Source of the DNA: Lachnospiraceae bacterium
GTDB lineage: Bacteria > Bacillota > Clostridia > Lachnospirales > Lachnospiraceae
DNA length: 5,013 nucleotides
Direction: 5' to 3'
Assembly (NCBI GenBank): GCA_009774585.1
Contig: VSOA01000277.1
Span: 1 to 5,013 of the forward strand
Shown in pieces: positions 1 to 5,013 of this stretch. The position numbers and the translations under genes were made by a program. A model generated the notes under the pieces. It was not told the origin of the DNA, did not search any database, and was given only the letters and a program-made list of their open reading frames with translations. Numbering within the stretch: position 1 is the stretch's first letter; the number at the start of each line of letters is the position of its first letter.

Positions 1-242
1 CTCTCATGTGCAACATAGCACCCACAATCTTCTGTATACAATTGACTTATTAAATATTTCTTTAAAAGCTCAACCTTATTTTCCTCATATACTACTTTTT
101 GTAACGTGGAAAAGGCATCCGGAAATAGCAGTTGCCTATTCACTTCTCCACGTTCCAGTTTATCAAAAAACTTCTTGATTCTCAATAAGTCCTCATCTAT
201 AAAATTATTAAAATATTCTACACTTTTTAGCTAATCTCTCAT
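1..242 (-). pseudogene. Immunity-like gene with an in-frame TAG at codon 4, cut by the window edge
   Basis: A minus-strand frame starts at the ATG at 242-240 behind a strong ribosome binding site and stays open to the left edge, except for a TAG at 233-231, the fourth codon. The start reads M-R-D-stop, then LKSVEYFNNFIDEDLLRI and KKFFDKLERGEVNRQLLF, about 76 open codons after the stop. The product would be a small, charged, probably helical cytoplasmic protein. I do not recognise the family. Its ATG overlaps the end of an eroded toxin remnant by the four bases ATGA, the usual coupling of a toxin tip and its immunity gene, so immunity is the best guess. A TAG at this codon is one base from TAT, TAC or CAG. 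An internal restart at TTG 188-186, with GAGG a few bases upstream, is possible but would remove the N-terminus. Three other genes here end in TAG, so stop-codon reassignment is unlikely. Confidence 0.6.
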
Positions 243-395
243 ATATTTACATCTCCTCTTAATACAAATTCTTTAACAACAACATTTACTATTCTATCAC
301 TCCCATTATCTGCATTCCATCCCTAGTGCTCGCCAGCCTTGAACTACCATATTTCACCTCTCTCCAATTACATAAGGTGGATACCCATCTAAATT
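239..395 (-). pseudogene. Eroded C-terminal remnant of a restriction-endonuclease-like toxin
   Basis: Pieces of one toxin-like C-terminus can be read across three minus-strand frames. Frame A (395 to about 360) gives NLDGYPPYVIGE. Frame B (360 to about 300) gives EVKYGSSRLASTRDGMQ. Frame C gives GSDRIVNVVVKEFVLRGD and ends at the TGA at 241-239. The switch from A to B is explained by an extra GA in GGAGAGAGG (357-365); removing it restores continuous I-G-E-V-K. The B to C switch probably reflects a deletion or indel near 300-310. From memory, the Pro-Tyr, (G/S)E(V/A)KYG(S/T)S(R/Q)L and DG-x-QM pattern belongs to PD-(D/E)xK-type nuclease tips of polymorphic toxins, with E-x-K as part of the active site; this is unchecked. 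No upstream delivery domain remains and the frame cannot make a working protein. The TGA overlaps the start of the next gene as ATGA. Confidence 0.6.
253..258 (-). promoter_or_regulatory. Ribosome binding site of the TAG-interrupted immunity-like gene
   Basis: The minus strand reads GAGGAG about ten bases before the ATG at 242-240. It fixes the start of the broken gene and makes the TAG at codon 4 hard to explain away as upstream non-coding DNA. Confidence 0.65.
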
Positions 396-412
396 GTAAG
401 ACTAAAGAAATC

Positions 413-447
413 GGCGATATCTCACAACCATTTTGAGAAATATCGCC
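413..447 (-). terminator. Hairpin, possible weak Rho-independent terminator
   Basis: GGCGATAT (413-420) pairs with ATATCGCC (440-447), and CTCA (421-424) pairs with TGAG (434-437). A two-base bulge lies on one arm and the loop is about nine bases. On the minus strand the stem is followed by GATTTCTTTAGTCTT, which is T-rich but not a clean T run, so termination would be weak. It lies about 180 bases beyond the 193-residue gene and immediately before the eroded toxin remnant. It could also be a leftover of recombination rather than a terminator. Confidence 0.4.
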
Positions 448-461
448 AATACTATATTGCT

Positions 462-638
462 TTAATATTTAGAAAAATATTTTCCTTTAATGGGGCACAA
501 TATAACTTCACCCTCCATAACACAAAATCTATTTCTTTATTTCTGAAATCCAGTTTGAAAAAATTTTCCCTGCATTCTATCCTTTTTTACGTCATAGTAC
601 ATTTTTATTTCTGTTGGAATAGCAAATGTGCTACGCAT
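462..638 (-). other. Short broken reading frame between the orphan immunity gene and the hairpin
   Basis: An ATG at 638-636, overlapping the end of the 193-residue gene, opens a frame beginning MRSTFAIPTEIKMYYDVKKD and ending at a TAA at 539-537 after 33 codons. The same frame then stays open through MEGEVILCPIKGKYFSKY to a TAA at 464-462. There is no ribosome binding site that I would call strong, and I recognise no domain. It may be a decayed small gene, a piece of another toxin or immunity cassette, or chance. The rest of 448-630 shows nothing else I can support. Confidence 0.2.
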
Positions 639-1212
639 ATTTTAATATTACACGCTCAAAAAAACCTTTGTTTGCATTCACAAACCTTCCTCTGTCGCCT
701 TTTTCAATTTGCTCCCTCGCCAGCTCAACAGCCTTTGCTATTTCATCTGTATCAATATACGCTAGACATTTTAAAATCTCCCAATCAAATATCTGGTCAT
801 GGGAAAAAATATAATCGATAATATCATTATTTTCCATAAAATTGGCAAATTCACTTGTCGCATTATCAACAAAGTCCTCTGCAATTCCTTCCATATCATC
901 TGTCAGATTTATATTATCTCCCGATATCAATATCCCTGATGCTGTGAATGCCCCATTGACTCTAAGTGTATTGCCTCTTCTGATATTATCCTCCATATCC
1001 ATGATCGTCCAGAAAATATTATCAAATGACATCTTCTTCGTTTCTAACCGATAGACCAAATCTCCAGCGGGTATAATTGTAAAATACGCATACAATAAAT
1101 TATCATCCTGAACTTTATAAAACATATGCTGTGGTGCCTTATACCCGGATTTTTTCGCCTTTTCCTGAATTTTTTTGATATACTCTTTTCGGAGCTGCTT
1201 GTCCATTTTCAT
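631..1212 (-). CDS. Hypothetical 193-residue protein, likely orphan immunity protein
   Basis: An intact minus-strand gene for a soluble protein with no signal peptide or membrane segment. The N-terminus is strongly basic (MKMDKQLRKEYIKKIQEKAK), the middle aromatic and beta-rich, and the C-terminal half acidic and helical (EDFVDNATSEFANFMENN). It ends with FDWEILKCLAYIDTDEIAKAVELA spread over about residues 142-166 and a short basic tail. I do not recognise a named family with confidence. The architecture and the FDWEILKCL stretch remind me of immunity-type proteins next to Gram-positive polymorphic toxins, but this is recollection only. No toxin fragment is visible directly upstream: only 61 bases separate it from the previous gene. 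The ATG at 1212-1210 follows AAAAGGGAAA at a slightly long distance, a mediocre ribosome binding site; the Met at codon 3 is an alternative start. Confidence 0.75.
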   Translation of the reverse strand: MKMDKQLRKEYIKKIQEKAKKSGYKAPQHMFYKVQDDNLLYAYFTIIPAGDLVYRLETKKMSFDNIFWTIMDMEDNIRRGNTLRVNGAFTASGILISGDNINLTDDMEGIAEDFVDNATSEFANFMENNDIIDYIFSHDQIFDWEILKCLAYIDTDEIAKAVELAREQIEKGDRGRFVNANKGFFERVILKYA

Positions 1213-1273
1213 TTATTTGGGTTTCCCTTTTAACCTGAAAATTTTACACTTAGTATTTATTATGATTTCCTTC

Positions 1274-1735
1274 TCAGTCTTTTTCACCTGATGTAACCTG
1301 AGAAAAATTAATTAACCGGCAAGTCTCACCTGCTAATTCTCTTGCTTTTATCCATCTTTTATCAGCATTCATTGCCTGTACTGTCCAATTTGCTTCATTA
1401 TGCTCGTTGCTCAACAATTCTAATTGCTTGTCAATTTGCATAACCAAATTATAAATCTCTTCACTAATACATTTTTCGCTTTTTAAATAATGAGCAATAT
1501 AAACACATTCATCATTAAATATCAATGATACTTCTTCTGCCAAATTTAACTTTTCACTATATTTTTTCTGCAATTCACCCGGATTGGAAGCAATCAGTTC
1601 AATTGCACTTTTAAATCTTTCATAATCGAGAACTATAGCCTTTTCCTCTGTGTCTAGTACAAATTCCTTGTATACTTCTTTTTCATCATTGGACAACATC
1701 TGATACTCAATAAACCATTTATTTTCACTAATCAT
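1274..1735 (-). CDS. Hypothetical 153-residue protein, putative immunity protein of the displaced toxin tip
   Basis: An intact gene for a soluble, acidic, mostly helical protein with no signal peptide. The N-terminus is rich in Glu, Lys and Tyr (SENKWFIEYQMLSNDEKEV); the C-terminal end carries NEANWTVQAMNADKRW followed by KARELAGETCRLINF. Its start overlaps the end of the upstream toxin remnant by eight bases (ATGATTAG), with a strong GGAGAGG ribosome binding site inside the remnant, so translation is coupled to the toxin tip. That is the standard layout of a toxin and its immunity gene, and it is the main reason for the call. The Trp-containing C-terminal pattern resembles immunity proteins seen with Gram-positive polymorphic toxins, by memory only. 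It remains open although its toxin partner is broken, consistent with selection for protection against siblings still carrying that toxin. Confidence 0.8.
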   Translation of the reverse strand: MISENKWFIEYQMLSNDEKEVYKEFVLDTEEKAIVLDYERFKSAIELIASNPGELQKKYSEKLNLAEEVSLIFNDECVYIAHYLKSEKCISEEIYNLVMQIDKQLELLSNEHNEANWTVQAMNADKRWIKARELAGETCRLINFSQVTSGEKD

Positions 1736-2071
1736 TCATGACCTCTCCATTCAAATAGAATCTTTGTGTTCCTGTTAAACTTCCTGTATACGAAAAAGCA
1801 TTTCCAGAAGAAACTTTATAATATGGTACTCCACCATGATGAACACTTGAAGGATTATATTGTATATAAGAATCTCCATACTGTGTGCGGAAATGTGTGT
1901 TATATCCACCTCCTGGAAAACTAATTCCTGCATTTTCTCCTCGTCCCAACGGTTCAACTTGTAACCCAGATTCATTTAGATAATTATATAATGAATGATA
2001 TGAAATATATCTACTCTTCTTTCCTCATAATATCCCGCTTCTTTTAAAATAGTTTGTGCTTTCTCTGTAAT
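1728..2071 (-). pseudogene. Displaced toxin C-terminus with a frameshift and no delivery domain
   Basis: Two minus-strand frames join into one toxin-like C-terminus. The upstream frame (2071 to about 2008) reads ITEKAQTILKEAGYYEERR then VDI. After a frame change near 2003-2010 the second frame reads SYHSLYNYLNESGLQVEPLG, then GRGENAGISFPGGGYNTHFR, QYGDSYIQYNPSSVHHGGVP and YYKVSSG, ending at TAG 1730-1728. The joined sequence runs naturally and a single lost base in the AT-rich stretch explains the break. The second part also has an open frame from a TTG at 1949-1947, but that start would cut the domain. The pattern of NTHFR, YIQYNP, HH-GG-PYYKVSSG is one I associate with toxin tips of Gram-positive polymorphic toxins, and the conserved-looking His and Arg could be catalytic; both points are unverified. 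There is no start codon with a ribosome binding site and no trafficking domain, so it is an orphan tip left by cassette replacement. It overlaps the following immunity gene by eight bases. Confidence 0.7.
1742..1748 (-). promoter_or_regulatory. Ribosome binding site of the 153-residue immunity gene, inside the toxin remnant
   Basis: GGAGAGG on the minus strand lies six bases before the ATG at 1735-1733. It sits inside the last codons of the displaced toxin frame and fixes the start. It matches the GGAGAG site, also at six bases, that precedes the 137-residue immunity gene. Confidence 0.75.
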
Positions 2072-2484
2072 CAATTTAAGTACACTTTTTCCCCTTCCAC
2101 AGCATCCACCAAACCTTTCAGCGATATTCCCAATCGCTCTATCAATCCCAATTCACTCTTTACATAAAAACAGCATCTATGTATACGTGTATCATTATCT
2201 GCTATCTCAATATCTACCTCCACTTTCATATGTCCCGTTTCATCCGCAGGTAAAATGTTCATAGAAAATGCTGGTGTATAATTTCCTTCTTTATGACCAA
2301 ACTCCAAATAACATGATTCATTATAGTTATCTATATAATTTTGTATTTTTTTCGAGATTTCCACCAAAGCTGTATCTTGAACATAACAACTCTGATAAGC
2401 CGAAACCAATTCAGAATCAGCTGTAATTTTCAGTTCAATCAGATGCTCATCCTGCCATTTTTTGTCAAAAATAATATTATCCAT
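2071..2484 (-). CDS. Hypothetical 137-residue protein, putative cognate immunity protein of the spike-toxin
   Basis: A small acidic protein without signal peptide or membrane segment, predicted cytoplasmic. It has alternating beta-type stretches: an N-terminal WQDEHLIELKITADSELVSA, a central CYLEFGHKEGNYTPAFSMNI, then VEVDIEIADNDTRIHRCCFYV and a short helical end. I cannot name its family. It starts 13 bases after the stop of the spike-toxin gene, with its ribosome binding site directly abutting that stop. Size, acidity and position match an immunity protein that would bind and block the toxin domain of the 805-residue protein. The DNA is as AT-rich as the toxin tip, which suggests that tip and immunity gene arrived together. 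The ATG at 2484-2482 is clear. Its stop codon overlaps by one or more bases the start of the older toxin remnant, so the cassette junction lies close to 2071. Confidence 0.8.
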   Translation of the reverse strand: MDNIIFDKKWQDEHLIELKITADSELVSAYQSCYVQDTALVEISKKIQNYIDNYNESCYLEFGHKEGNYTPAFSMNILPADETGHMKVEVDIEIADNDTRIHRCCFYVKSELGLIERLGISLKGLVDAVEGEKVYLN

Positions 2485-2490
2485 TTTTTA

Positions 2491-2496
2491 CTCTCC
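2491..2496 (-). promoter_or_regulatory. Ribosome binding site of the 137-residue immunity gene
   Basis: GGAGAG on the minus strand lies six bases before the ATG at 2484-2482 and one base after the TAG (2500-2498) of the spike-toxin gene. A ribosome finishing the toxin would be placed to start the immunity gene at once, giving coupled production. Confidence 0.75.
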
Positions 2497-2497
2497 A

Positions 2498-2818
2498 CTA
2501 TTTAAATTTAAAGTCATCAAAGGCTCCTGTAATTTCATTATAAACATAATGTATTGTTGTTTTTGTTCCATCTGCATGATATACTACCGATTGCATTTTA
2601 ACCCATCCATCCGATGCAGACCATCTAGAATCCGTCATTTGTAATGGAACTTTAACTGCACCCTCCAATGGATTAGATTGTACTTGATGCATCGACATCT
2701 GTTCATTCAAAGAATTTGGAATAGTTCTTCCAGTACTTCCTTTTCCCTCTGTTTTAACAGGGTTTCCTACTCCTTTCGGTTCTGTGCCGCAATTCCCTAT
2801 ATTATTATTATTTGTACC
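2498..2818 (-). other. C-terminal toxin domain of the spike protein (about residues 700-805)
   Basis: The last ~105 residues follow an Asn/Gly-rich linker (YGTNNNNIGNCG). They contain SLNEQMSMHQVQSNPLEGA, then PLQMTDSRW, SDGWVKMQSVV, TTIHYVYN and a closing TGAFDDFKFK. I associate the DGWVKM, IHYVYN and DDFKFK signature with a recurrent toxin tip in Gram-positive polymorphic toxins, from memory. Its activity is not known to me, although a small RNase- or DNase-like fold would fit. The 60-base lines counted here hold about 32% (2521-2580), 37% (2701-2760) and 40% (2761-2820) GC. The next lines upstream hold 50% (2821-2880) and 55% (2881-2940), and 3241-3300 holds 65%. This sharp step supports acquisition as a separate module. 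Confidence 0.6.
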
Positions 2819-4915
2819 ATATAATCGCGGATTTGACAATCCCACCATCAGCACGGTATTGCTCCCCATCGCCGATACATCCTTGAACTGCTGGTAATTC
2901 TCCTGCCCCAGTACATCCGCCATCACGTTCCTTCCTGCCAGCCCAACCATGGAATCATTTACCTTCACTGCCATGTTGCTGAATGTCACTGTATACCCCG
3001 TCAGCATGGTCGCTGTCATCATGGTCTCACCGCTGACAAACACTCCTGCAGGCAGGCAAACTCCTGTCATCCCATAGGGTACAGCTGTGGAAACCAGTAC
3101 TTCCGATGCATACGGCACCATGCAGAACGCTGCTCCTGCCAGCGCCCCCTCCGTTGATTTAGTCAGTCCGGTCAGCATATAGTCATCAAGACCGCTCACC
3201 TCTCCACGCTGAATATCATTTACCGCCATGCCGCCCACTGCCGCCGTGCCGCATATCGCTGCCAGTCCTCCTACGACCCACGGTGCAAATGCTGCCGTTG
3301 CCCCTCCCGTGAACACGATGGAAGCCAGATAGCCTGCTCCCAGCGCAACCGCTCCCACTACTGCCAGCCCGGCAAGGCAGTGTCCGGCAAGCTTCCCCCA
3401 ACTGAACCCTCCCTCATCCGGCTCTGTCTCTTCCGGCTCATCCTGAAATGGTCTGTAGCGGGTAAAGTCCGTGCCGCACAGCACGCTGACGCTGGACAGT
3501 GCATTGAACTCGTTATTAAAGGTAAATCCGTCATCCCCTGTTCCTGTCGGCGGATTGCTCTTCGTCCCGCTCGGAATGATATCTTTCCCCTTCTCTTCAC
3601 AGCGGTTCTGCGACCTGTACATGTTGATTTCCTGCGGGGTGTACGCGTATATCTTTGCCGCTTTCAGTCTGACCGTTCCGGATGCTGTCAGTTCCGTCTT
3701 GGTACTGCTTTCGAATGCCACTGCCCTTACATCAGTCACTGAAGCTTGCCCGCCGCCTCCCTGCAGGGATAGGTGCTCCGGGTGCAGTTCCATCTTTTTG
3801 CCCGCCACTGTCATGAATGTCCTCTTCTGCTGTCCGGGCATACTCCCGCCGTTACCCCTTACATCTGATGCCGCTGTCCCTTCCGATGCCGTACCGGAAC
3901 CGAAATACAGCCTGACACTGCTCCCCTTCTCCGGCATGGCATACATGATATTACCGGAAACAGGCGTCCATTCCCACTCATAGTCCGCCCCTTCATACGG
4001 CTCGTCTATCTGTAAGGCGACCTTCATCTTCTCCGCCTGTGTGCTGACCACCCTGCCTGTAAATTCCATGCCTGTCAGTCTGTCATGGTCTATGTATGGG
4101 ATGTACCAGTTGCCGCGCTCTCCTGCATGGTAGGTGAATTCCAGTTGCTCATGGTTCAGTTCAATACATTTCTTATATATTACATGGCTTCCGGATTCTG
4201 TATCTATATCATCGCCTATCCTGCTATTTTCACCGCACCTCACTTTGTAATACAGATAGTCTTTCCGCGTGACGCTGTCTTTCTTCCGATCTGTCTCATA
4301 ATATTTCCGGCTAATTCCAGAATGACACGTCTCCGTTTCTTCATCAATATGTACGCCTTTCTCCATTCCGAAATGTAAAACCCTGTCATCAGCTTCACAA
4401 TCCGCATATACAGGGATATGTAAATGGCTGCCAAGACGTTTCAGGAACTGCCAGTCTGTCTCCCCGTACTGGATGAGCGGCTCGCCGATTGCTTCCTGCG
4501 CCTCCTCCATAAAGGCTGATGTCATATTTCCATATGGTTCCAGAACTCTCCTGACAACCTGTTCATATGTCATGGCAACATCTTGGAAGGATCTCTGTTT
4601 TTTAACCCTATCCAGCTTCTCGCTAGCTGTCACCGCGCAGATTTCTGTGCGGTATACTCCATTGACGGCATGTACCGTTGCCTTTTTGACAATACCCCTA
4701 AACAGAAGTTCACTACTTTCTCCATTTTGTACAATACAGATGGGAATGTCCTCCATGGAGGAAAGTATCTGCTGTGCCTCCATGCCGTTTTCAAGCAGAC
4801 CTACTACTTCGCACATCCCATGCTCCTGCACACCAGCCGCTATCTTAAGTGCAACGACATATTTTATCTTTATCGCAGAATCAACCTGTATATTTCCGCT
4901 AGTCACCGCATCCAT
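2498..4915 (-). CDS. VgrG/gene-D-like spike protein with a C-terminal polymorphic toxin
   Basis: An 805-residue fusion of a contractile-injection spike and an effector. Residues about 15-345 resemble the VgrG/phage late control gene D family: a first beta-domain (KYVVALKIAAGVQEHGMCEV), the diagnostic QYGETDWQFLKRLGSHLHIP at about 149-168, and an OB-fold-like section with MEFTGRVVST and MPEKGSSVRLYFGS at about 283-340. Residues about 365-435 are beta-rich, repeat Thr/Ser/Ala and probably form the narrow spike shaft. A Pro/Gly/acidic linker (about 440-505) follows. Then comes a Gly/Ala-rich hydrophobic stretch (about 507-565, again 590-640) that could cross a membrane in two or three passes, separated by DIQRGEVSGLDDYM. 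A Gly/Asn linker near 700-728 leads to the toxin tip. In this family the spike sits at the tip of the tube and is pushed into the target, so the effector travels with it. The start has an excellent ribosome binding site. No sheath, tube or PAAR-type gene is visible in the window, so the delivery machine is inferred. Confidence 0.85.
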   Translation of the reverse strand: MDAVTSGNIQVDSAIKIKYVVALKIAAGVQEHGMCEVVGLLENGMEAQQILSSMEDIPICIVQNGESSELLFRGIVKKATVHAVNGVYRTEICAVTASEKLDRVKKQRSFQDVAMTYEQVVRRVLEPYGNMTSAFMEEAQEAIGEPLIQYGETDWQFLKRLGSHLHIPVYADCEADDRVLHFGMEKGVHIDEETETCHSGISRKYYETDRKKDSVTRKDYLYYKVRCGENSRIGDDIDTESGSHVIYKKCIELNHEQLEFTYHAGERGNWYIPYIDHDRLTGMEFTGRVVSTQAEKMKVALQIDEPYEGADYEWEWTPVSGNIMYAMPEKGSSVRLYFGSGTASEGTAASDVRGNGGSMPGQQKRTFMTVAGKKMELHPEHLSLQGGGGQASVTDVRAVAFESSTKTELTASGTVRLKAAKIYAYTPQEINMYRSQNRCEEKGKDIIPSGTKSNPPTGTGDDGFTFNNEFNALSSVSVLCGTDFTRYRPFQDEPEETEPDEGGFSWGKLAGHCLAGLAVVGAVALGAGYLASIVFTGGATAAFAPWVVGGLAAICGTAAVGGMAVNDIQRGEVSGLDDYMLTGLTKSTEGALAGAAFCMVPYASEVLVSTAVPYGMTGVCLPAGVFVSGETMMTATMLTGYTVTFSNMAVKVNDSMVGLAGRNVMADVLGQENYQQFKDVSAMGSNTVLMVGLSNPRLYGTNNNNIGNCGTEPKGVGNPVKTEGKGSTGRTIPNSLNEQMSMHQVQSNPLEGAVKVPLQMTDSRWSASDGWVKMQSVVYHADGTKTTIHYVYNEITGAFDDFKFK

Positions 4916-4922
4916 GGCTGTT

Positions 4923-4930
4923 CCCTCCTT
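4923..4930 (-). promoter_or_regulatory. Ribosome binding site of the spike-toxin gene
   Basis: The minus strand reads AAGGAGGG seven bases before the ATG at 4915-4913. It is a near-perfect Shine-Dalgarno sequence, sets the start of the 805-residue protein and suggests efficient translation. Confidence 0.8.
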
Positions 4931-4963
4931 TGTACCTTTATAACTTCTCGGAATCTTCAGCCC

Positions 4964-5013
4964 TTACTTTATAAGGCTTTCAGACCCTTGCTTCAAAAAA
5001 TCACCCACTTTTT
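4964..5013 (-). CDS. Possible 3' end of an upstream gene
   Basis: One minus-strand frame entering from the right edge reads KVGDFLKQGSESLIK and ends at TAA 4966-4964, leaving 48 bases before the spike-toxin ATG. The other two frames stop within a few codons. The short, helix-like ending and the spacing fit the tail of a preceding gene in the same operon, but 15 residues are too few to identify it. If it is not coding, the stretch would be the leader of the spike-toxin gene; I see no convincing promoter boxes in it. Confidence 0.35.
   Translation of the reverse strand, partial: KVGDFLKQGSESLIK

Noticed and set aside
231..233. TAG read as a sense codon (recoded or pyrrolysine-type genome)
   Set aside because: The spike-toxin gene, the 193-residue gene and the displaced toxin remnant all end in TAG at sensible places, so TAG behaves as an ordinary stop here.
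555..821. Plus-strand frames starting near 555 and 626
   Set aside because: They lie opposite the 3' end of the 193-residue gene, have no upstream ribosome binding site, and encode unstructured Phe/Ser/Cys-rich strings.
1775..1975. Minus-strand frame of 66 codons starting MNLGYKLNRWDEEK
   Set aside because: It overlaps the toxin remnant in another frame. The remnant frame carries the coherent motifs and the coupled stop, so this one is taken as a shadow.
3471..3983. Long plus-strand open frame (170 codons) opposite the spike gene
   Set aside because: It is antisense to the well-supported 805-residue gene in its GC-rich part, has no ribosome binding site that I see, and its product is a low-complexity Pro/Ser/Cys-rich string.
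4473..4943. Plus-strand open frame of 156 codons opposite the spike N-terminus
   Set aside because: It is a shadow of the conserved spike domain and runs across the ribosome binding site and start of that gene; the product has no recognisable features.
1..5013. CRISPR array, tRNA/rRNA genes, insertion sequence or transposase
   Set aside because: I saw no regularly spaced repeats, no tRNA-like cloverleaf, and no transposase frame or terminal inverted repeats on either strand.

Overview
The window looks like a polymorphic-toxin locus from a low-GC Firmicute, most likely a gut clostridium of the Lachnospiraceae type. This host assignment is an inference. It rests on strong AGGAGG-type ribosome binding sites, AT-rich accessory genes and a single-strand layout, not on any marker gene. 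Every gene I can support is on the minus strand, so transcription runs from the right edge (5013) to the left edge (1).

Right part (5013 to 2498): a possible 3' tail of an upstream gene is followed by one large gene of 805 codons. Its N-terminal half is a VgrG/phage gene-D-like spike of a contractile injection system. Its middle is a glycine-rich hydrophobic segment, and its last ~105 residues look like an exchangeable toxin domain. The DNA drops from about 50-65% GC in the 60-base lines I counted in the body of the gene to about 32-40% in those I counted in the toxin tip. The drop falls near 2820, close to where the toxin tip begins. A small acidic protein gene (2071-2484) follows after 13 bases, with its own ribosome binding site, and is the likely cognate immunity gene.

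Left part (2070 to 1): an AT-rich graveyard of displaced toxin tips and immunity genes. In the direction of transcription it holds: a frameshifted toxin C-terminus (about 2071-1728) overlapping by 8 bases an intact 153-residue putative immunity gene (1735-1274); an intact 193-residue orphan immunity-like gene (1212-631); a short broken frame (638-462) and a hairpin (447-413); a badly eroded toxin end with a GEVKYGSSRL motif resembling restriction-endonuclease-type toxins (395-239), overlapping by ATGA an immunity-like gene that has a TAG at codon 4 and runs off the left edge.

Read together, the locus has one live spike-toxin plus immunity pair and an archive of at least two earlier pairs. In the archive the toxin parts have decayed, while at least two immunity-type genes remain open. 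The toxin and immunity assignments come from gene order, junction architecture and remembered family resemblance; no database search was possible.
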